From Meloidogyne chitwoodi (taxonomy: Eukaryota; Nematoda; Chromadorea; Rhabditida; Meloidogynidae), in assembly GCA_015183035.1 (NCBI GenBank), contig JACZZP010000002.1:2108001-2172000 (forward strand): a stretch of DNA of 64,000 nt. Reading direction: 5' to 3'. A program made the translations under genes and the position numbers. Every line of letters begins with the position of its first letter. The first letter of the stretch is position 1. Under the pieces are notes generated by a model. The model searched no databases. It was not told the origin of the DNA and saw only the letters and a list, made by a program, of their open reading frames with translations. Shown one piece after another: positions 56,979-64,000 of this stretch.

Positions 56979-59675
56979 TCACAGAACATTTTTTGAAGCC
57001 AAATATTTTTTTACAAAATCAATCTTTTTATCCTGTTGTTTATCTGCTAAAGGAATTTCTCCAAATGAATTTCCAAGGCCCATAATTGTTTTTTGATTAA
57101 TAATTTGTTTTGACCATTTAGGTAATTGACTATTATTAGGATCATATTTATTAACAAAATTAATAATATAAGAAGACATTTTGTCAGCTATAGAACGTTC
57201 ATTTTGATTATTTTTAATAACAGAATTAGTATAGTATGTATTTAGAAAATAAGGTATTTCTTCTCCATGGTCTGACCCAACAGTATTTTCTGTGCCTAAA
57301 TTTTAATTTTTTTAATTAAAAAATAAAATTAAGTAAAAATTATTTTTAAATAAATTTAAAATATTTTTTTACCAGGAATTGGATGATTCCATATATATTG
57401 ATATAATGACCGTTTAGAAGTTTTTAACCAAAGTTGTCCCCACATATTTTGAGTAATTTTATTATATTCTCTAATTGCATTGTTAGTAACTGTTGCTAAA
57501 AAATATTTATTTTTTAAATATTTTTTATTTTAAATAATTTAATTGTACTAAAGAGACCTTCAATATCTCTAGAGAATTATAAATACGTGAAATTAAAATT
57601 AAATTAAAAAATAAAATAAATTTACTAGCAGAAGAATCGTCAGATGCTGGATAAAGCTGAAAATAAGTGCTTGCAAGATTTCTATACATATTATTTCCAT
57701 TTTGTTTATATTTTTGTAAATTGACTTTATTTGTTGGAGATGCACCAAATTCGTCATAATTAAAACCTTTTTAAATAAATTTAATTAAATTTTATTTAAA
57801 AATTTAAATAAAATACCCATTAATATGTGAACTTGGTTTGGTAGGCCATTTTGTAATGATTGCTTAAATGACTGTTTAATTACATAACCATCTAGAACGG
57901 GATGCCATTGAAAGCCTCCCCATTTTGGTATAAACTGTGAAAATTTAATAATTAAATAAAATTAAAATTAAACATTTTTTGGTAATTCATTATCTTTATA
58001 TAATTAAATCATCCCATTTAAACTTCCTAGTTTAAGTATTCCTTATAGTATTCTCCTTTTTCAGTTATTTAACACAATACTTAAATGTTCACTACTGATA
58101 TTGCCTTGGTAAAGAATCACAATGAGTGTAGTGAAAAGTATATTTAATTATAAAAAGAAATGAGAGATATAAGGAGAAAAGTAAGTACCACAAAGTTGTA
58201 TTTTTTTCTCAAACTTGAAAAAGATACAAACTTAAGTGTTTAAGATAAGTTAGGAGAATTTTTGAGTTAAGTGTAAAACTTAAGTTATTAATATTTATAT
58301 TTTTAAAATTAATTAATTAATTACAAGTTTTTCCAAAGGGATAGCACGTAACTGATTTGCATTGACATTTTTGTCAATATTTGCTTTAGAAAGATGATTA
58401 ATTCCAGTATTTTCAGCTTCTTGGATAGTGTAAAGACTAAGCCAATTTATTATGTCATCACCTGGATAAAAACAACCACTACTTTCTACAATTGCTGCTT
58501 TAAATAAATTTGATGATAAGGGGGAAAAGGTAAGCGCATATGTTGACATTGCACCTAAAATATTTAAATATAATCTTTTTTAAATTACCAGCAGATTGTC
58601 CTCCAACAGTAATACGTTCTGGATCTCCTCCAAAATTTATAATATTATTTTTGACCCATTTAATCGCAAATAATTGATCTAAAAGTCCATAATTTCCATG
58701 TATTTTTGGATTTTCTTTTGACAATGCTGGATGTGCCAAAAACCCAAGTGGTCCAAGTCGATATTGGATTGAGACAAATATTATGCCCTTATTAGCCAAT
58801 GCTTCACCATCCCATGCTCCTCCTGGAGCTGAACCAATACTAAAGGCACCTCCATGTATCCAGACAAATACAGCACTTAAATTATTTGTTTTTCCAATCG
58901 AAGAAGAGGCTTAAATAAAATTTATATAATTAAATTGATTTTACGTAAAAATAAAGAAATTAAAATATATAATTCAATAAATTCCCAAAAGTTATTAATT
59001 TAAAAAATAATAATTTATTAAATTATTGGGCATTTTAATTTAACAATTATCACAGTGTTTAACATTTGACTTGCATTTATTAGATTTCTTGCGAAAGTAG
59101 CTAGCTGCTTTGATGTTGTCTTTGTCTTAATAAATGTTTTAAGAGGGGAAATACAGTCAAATATTGTCTGCATACTCCCTTCACATTTAACACAAAAATA
59201 TAAACCAAAATAATCCCCAGAAATTTTTTATTAATTTTTTCTTAAAATAATTAATTAATTAAATTTATTACTTGTAAAAACATTTAAAAATAGGCAATCT
59301 TCTGATCCAACAAAAGTAGAACGATCACTAGGCTGAGCACAGGGGGAACCATAATTTGTTGTATCTTTAATTCCATTCCAATTTGAAGCGGATTGTGGCT
59401 CTTTCCATCTTAAATTATTTAAAGGTGGAGAAGCATAGGGAATACCTTTTAATTAAATTAAATTAAAATTAATTTAAATATTTACCTTTAAAAAATACAA
59501 CATTTGAAAATTGTCCACTTTTTCTTCCTCTAACAAGACCATTTTCTGTACATGCGATGGGATCATTACCAGAATTTGATGGAAGATTACATTTAATGCT
59601 TGCTCCAAGTATTAATTGTCTAAGTTCAATAAATAAATAAATATTAATTAAAATAAAAAAATATTTTGATGACAT
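56979..59675 (-). CDS. Type-B carboxylesterase 2 (multi-exon)
   Basis: I place the start at 59675 (MSSKYFFILINIYLF, a signal segment); an upstream in-frame stretch exists but lacks signal character. The landmarks follow the same order as in the neighbour: NVVFFKG-IPYASPPLNNLRW, SEDCLFLNVFT, WIHGGAFSIG, LGPLGFLAHPAL, FGGDPERITVGGQSAG with the nucleophile Ser, FNYDEFG, and SDHGEEIPYF for the His. The triad seems complete; the elbow reads GGQSAG. Segments at 58597-58763 and 57011-57190 are almost identical in DNA to the first paralogue, while the rest has diverged. Exon edges are approximate. Confidence 0.85.
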
Positions 59676-60695
59676 TTTATTTCTAAAAAAATTAAATAAA
59701 TTATTTAAAACATTTCTGGACATTTCTAGCATTTAAAAACATTTTTGTCATTTAATGCTTTGCCTAAAAAATTTAAAGTTTATTTGTTCAAATGGGACTT
59801 AATTTTTTTAATTTTAAATAAATTCATTAAAAATTGACCGATTTTTTTAAACTTTAATTTTTAAATAAATTTAATTTTGATCTTTATTTTTTAAAATTTA
59901 AATTATATTTTTATCTAAATTTAAAAAAAAGTTAGGATTAAATAACAAATTTGGGGTAATATGTTTGACGCACAGAGTAAATTATTTTTCTCTTTTCACT
60001 GCAAGATTTCTTTATTTATAAATATTTTTTAATTTATTTTTTTTTATTTCTTTTAAAAATAATTAATTATTTATTGTTATTATTAAATTTTAAAAAAATT
60101 TGTAGATTATTTAAAGAGGATTAAATGTTTGTTTTATTCCTTTAAGGGTAAATAATATTTTATAAAATTAAATTATTTTAAATAAGAAGGTATTAATTTT
60201 AAAATTTAAAATTTGAATAATGTGAGTTATTTTTCTATTTCTTAAGTACTTCATATACCTTTTTAAAAAAAAATTTGCCAACACTCACTTTTTTAGAAAT
60301 AAAAAACTTGTTCAAAAATTATTAAATCGAAAGTTGTTTAGCTTAAATAATTTAAAGCATTACTATTAAATTTAAAAAAATTTGATAAAAAATTATATTA
60401 ATTTTTTATTTGTACATATTTTTATTACCTGTCATACCAAAAATTTGTTTAATTTATTGAACTTTTTTAAATTTTTATATATTTTTTAGATAACGGAAAT
60501 TTAAATATATTAAAAAATGTGGCTTTTATTATTAATAAACGGAAAAAAAGTAAAAAAATTTTTTTGAATATTAATTGTATAATCGATTAAAATATTCTAG
60601 GGCTTCATTTTATAAATTAAATAAAAAAAATTTCGTATATAATCAGTTGAGGCTATTTTCAAAATGTTAAGACATTTATTTTAATAATTTCCAAT
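59676..60695. other. AT-rich spacer
   Basis: This is the promoter side of esterase 2 and the 3' side of receptor 6. I see no gene or clear repeat. Confidence 0.5.
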
Positions 60696-62681
60696 TTATT
60701 TCCATTGATTATTCAAATTTTTAAAATAAATATTAGAATTATGGTTATTCATTCTATTTTTAATAAAATTTAGATTTAAATCATTTTGCTTATTTAAAAA
60801 ATAGTTGTAAACAATTAAAGTTAAAATTGCATGAATAATAAGTAACTTTAAATTAAAAATAAATTTAAATAAAATTATAAATTTATTTACTATAATTATT
60901 CCATCTAATGCACGTACATAAATAAGTTGACCATATTCTTCTCGTTTTGAACGAATAAAAGTTGAGAGAAGATTATATAACGTAAATGCTATAGTATAAG
61001 AAAAATCAAGTGGAAAAATTATTTTCATTACTAGAATGTTTTGTTTTGCCTGATAACTTTGACTTAAGCTGTAGGTAGATATTGAACTGAAACTTTAATG
61101 AACAATAAAATAAAAACATTTTCCGGAAAAATTATAATAAAATAAAAACATTTTCAGGAAAAATTATAATAAAATAAAAACATTTTCTTGAAAAATTATA
61201 ATATAAAAACATTTTCCGGAAAAATTATAATAAAATAAAAACATTTTCCGGAAAAGTAAAACAAATCGGAACTAATTAAACAAACTTTATAAGAGCTAAC
61301 ATGATAAAAGGGTTAGATACAAATTATGAATAAAATAAGTTAAATTCTTACAAATTTGAGTTGATTGTTTTATTCCTCTTAATTAAATCATAATCAGCAA
61401 TAGAAATACAAATGACCAAAAATAGAAAAAAAAAGTGAAAAAAAATTAAAGTTTGAGAGTTATAAATGTTTGTTAAAGTTAAGTAGACCATTGGATGATT
61501 AAATGTATTAACATCTTCATTTGTTGTTATGTAAATATATAAACCAAAAATTAAAGTTAATAACCACTAAAAATTAATAAAAAGGTACTTTTCAGTTTTG
61601 AGGTTACAAGTTCAAATTTTTAAAAAATCCAGAAAGCACGTTTATGATTAAATGAGTTGAATGGTACTTCTTTCATAGTCCAAAACTGAATATGAGTCGA
61701 GATACAGCGCCGAAAATTGAAAAACCATAGAGGGAGTAAGCTAATTTAAGGTGATAACCGAGGCTGAGCCGAACAGAGTGAGAGTTCATAATTGGTTTTT
61801 TCACCTCAAAGCAGAAAAGTCCCCCTACTGTTTTTGATTTTCAGGGACCTGTATCTCGGCTTATATTCAATTATGGATATGAGAGAAGTACCATTAAATT
61901 TAGCTCGTTTAAATTCACGCTTTTCTGGCTTTTTAAAAAATTCGATGTGTGACTTCAAAACCGAAAAGTACCAATAAAATTATTTAAATTTTAAAATAAT
62001 TAATTTACCACAATAATTGTGCTAATAACACCAATCTTTTTCCCTTGCTTCTCATAAATTCTAACGAAAATAGTAGCCAAAATACGTTCTATCATTATAG
62101 CAAAATGAAATAGAGGAGAACCAGCAATGTAAATATAGGCTGGCATTCGAATTAAATAAACTAACCAAACTTGAATTAAACAATCACAAGGATCAGAATA
62201 TGTTAATAAAATTATCTATATTTATAAAAATTATTTTTTATTCAGAATTTAGATAGAAAACTGGCAGAATTAGTAACTTACAAAATTCATAACAGCTTCA
62301 CTGATATATGAAATAACAAACATTGCATAAAGAATGAATATATTTGTTAATAATATCTAAATTTATTAAATGTTTCCGGAATGTTTGTAAAAATATTTTA
62401 ATGTTTCCGGAATGTTTGTAAAAATATTTTAATGTTTCCGGAATGTTTGTAAAAATATTTTAATGTTTCCGTAAAATGTTTTATGTTTATGATATAAAAA
62501 AATAAATTAAACTTACAACTAAGTTTTTGTGTAATTTTATTGTTTTTGTTTTGTATGACCAAACAACTTTTATTAACAATATTAAAACAATAATTCCAAA
62601 AATAAGATGTAATGCCCTTACAATATTATAGCCAATATCTAATACTGAAGCTTCAGCAGCAATACATTGTGTTTGATTCAT
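60696..62681 (-). CDS. Sra-superfamily-like chemoreceptor 6 (7TM, six exons)
   Basis: The first exon (62681 downward) is nearly identical to those of receptors 4 and 5 (MNQTQCIAAEASVLDIGYNI). The central exon (about 62008-62216) has the IER...YE region in the form MIERILATIFVRIYEKQGKK. The following exon is at about 61345-61567, and the next contains YQAKQNILVMKIIFPLDFSY at about 60890-61085, with the end FKNLNNQWK at 60696. One intron has been enlarged by a 389-bp fold-back element (61584-61972); two others hold TTCCGGAA arrays. Confidence 0.72.
61111..61256 (-). repeat. Intronic ACATTTTCCGGAAAA minisatellite
   Basis: Five units of AAAACATTTTCCGGAAAAAT plus an AT linker lie in an intron of receptor 6. 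The core is related to the intron-1 arrays. Confidence 0.8.
61584..61972. mobile_element. Fold-back MITE in an intron of receptor 6
   Basis: Long imperfect inverted arms start GGTACTTTTCAGTTTTGAGG on one side and end with the complementary AAAACCGAAAAGTACC. Both arms share CGAGATACAG-like and TTAATGGTACTTCT-like blocks. AATAAAA flanks both sides and might be the target duplication, but it is low complexity. Part of it (61713-61770) resembles 4266-4320. Confidence 0.72.
62368..62476 (-). repeat. Intronic TTCCGGAA minisatellite of receptor 6
   Basis: About three and a half units of the same 31-bp repeat as in receptors 4 and 5, in the same intron and the same sense. Confidence 0.82.
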
Positions 62682-64000
62682 TTTATATTTATTCTTAAAT
62701 ATTTTATTTTTTTAATATTTTATTTTTTATAAAAATAAAAAAATTTTTTTTAACATAAATTATAAATTTTTTAATTAAAAAAATCTATTTAATAATTAAA
62801 TCTAAATATATGTGATTTAATCCTTTTTAAATTAACTAAATTTAGAAATACAAATTTTGTATCTAAATATTTTATAAAATTTATAATTTGAGCTGGCTTT
62901 TAAAAAATATTTTATAAAATTTATAATTTGAGCTGGCTTTTAAAAAAAAATATTTTCTTAAAAAAGAGGTTTAAAATAAAAAATATTTTTATTATAATGT
63001 GAAAATTATATTCTAAATAACTTAGAAATTATATTCCCACAATCAACACAAATTCCACGCAAATAAAAAATTAATATTTAAAAAATTATTTTAATTTAAT
63101 AAACAAGAAAAATAGAATAATATATTTTTTAAATTTAGAAATAATTAATTAATTAATTTGTTTAATCTTTTATTTTTAATACTAATTTGGAATATTTAAA
63201 TAATAATGTTAAATTGTTGTACATTTGTACATATTTATCACGCAATAATTTTTTTCTTTTAATGTATTTTGAATAAAAATTGTTTTTTTTAAATTTTATT
63301 ATGTACAAAAAAGAAAATATTTGAAGATTCAAATTAACTATAAATTTATTTATGTATTAGAAAATGACTAGAACGGTTATTTTTTCGGTATTCTTTTCGG
63401 TTTTTAACCGAAAAAGACAACTTTTTTTCGTTATTTTGCTTAACAATAAATAAAATGAGATACATCATAAAAATAATATTGTAATAATGAAATAATTTTT
63501 ATTTTATTTTTAAGAATAAATATACAAAGAGGATTTAATAATTTTATCTGCATTTAAATGAAAAATAAAAAATTAAAATATTATTTTATTTTAAGCTCAA
63601 AACTTATAATAAAATAGTGGTTTATAAAAAATTAGACAAAAATGTCAATTTATTAATTTAATATAACTTAAAAAAATTGTTTTATATTTAATTAAAATTA
63701 AAAAAGGTACCAAGAATAGAAAACTTTTAATTAATTTATTTATTAAAATAAAAAGATATATATATATTTCCTAAAAAAGGTCAATTTATTAAATTATTAT
63801 AAATTAAATTAATTTTTATTTTAAGTCAACAATAAAATTTGATATAAAAAAATAAAAAAAAATATAAGGCTAAATGTTAATGTTTATATTTTTTAAAAGG
63901 ACTAGAAATTTTTATTATTATTAATGTCAATATTTTAAATTAAATACTAACCTTAAAATTATTTTATTATTCAAGCATTTAATTATAAACATCAAATACA
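62682..64000. other. AT-rich spacer to the window end
   Basis: I see no gene. A 40-45 bp duplication containing TTGAGCTGGCTTTTAAAAA occurs at about 62865-62955. Confidence 0.5.

Noticed and set aside
61792..61977. Plus-strand open frame in receptor 6
   Set aside because: It is one arm of the fold-back MITE.

Overview
The window is AT-rich eukaryotic DNA with very short introns (often 35-60 bp), multi-exon genes on both strands, and typical nematode families: a large cluster of Sra-superfamily-like chemoreceptors, type-B carboxylesterases, and small secreted peptides. A plant-parasitic tylenchid such as a root-knot nematode (Meloidogyne) fits best. That placement is inferred from composition and gene style, not from a database match.

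Region 1 (1-11097) is host DNA. It holds a CREB3-like membrane-anchored bZIP gene (minus), two tandem genes for small secreted Cys-rich peptides (minus), two Merlin-type MITEs with clean 8-bp target duplications, a fold-back repeat built on AGTTCC, and a two-exon secreted protein of unknown family (minus).

Region 2 (11485-33172) is the highlight: a complete, apparently intact Polinton/Maverick element of 21,688 bp. It has terminal inverted repeats of about 370-417 bp whose tips form a near-perfect hairpin, and a 6-bp target duplication (TGAATG). It is inserted in a host minisatellite whose unit is restored exactly when the element is removed. It carries the full virus-like set: protein-primed DNA polymerase B, FtsK/HerA-type packaging ATPase, D,D35E integrase with chromodomain, adenain-like protease, major and minor capsid proteins, a pVI-like protein and several small proteins. 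It also carries genes that look host-derived: a TATA-binding protein (TBP), an Argonaute-type PAZ domain without MID/PIWI, a RING-H2 protein (six-exon model, every junction in phase), and a truncated CRAL-TRIO (Sec14-like) protein.

The layout of the element is ordered. The left part (CRAL-TRIO, RING, polymerase) is rich in introns. The right part (ATPase to the membrane protein) is free of introns and packed into gene pairs that overlap or are separated by 1-6 bp. Three of the pairs are preceded by TATAAATA(G/A) 45-48 bp before the first ATG. The PAZ and TBP genes run the other way, from a TATA-rich 88-bp divergent promoter shared with the ATPase. An element-encoded TBP beside regular TATA boxes suggests self-directed late transcription. 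The PAZ-only protein suggests interference with host small-RNA silencing. Both are inferences.

Region 3 (33173-64000) is host DNA again. It holds six Sra-like receptor genes in both orientations, several with TTCCGGAA-core minisatellites in introns and with near-identical exon patches that suggest gene conversion. It also holds a small membrane protein, two short hypothetical genes, and two carboxylesterase paralogues with conversion-like identical patches. Fold-back repeats, a tRNA-like SINE head and AT-rich spacers fill the rest.
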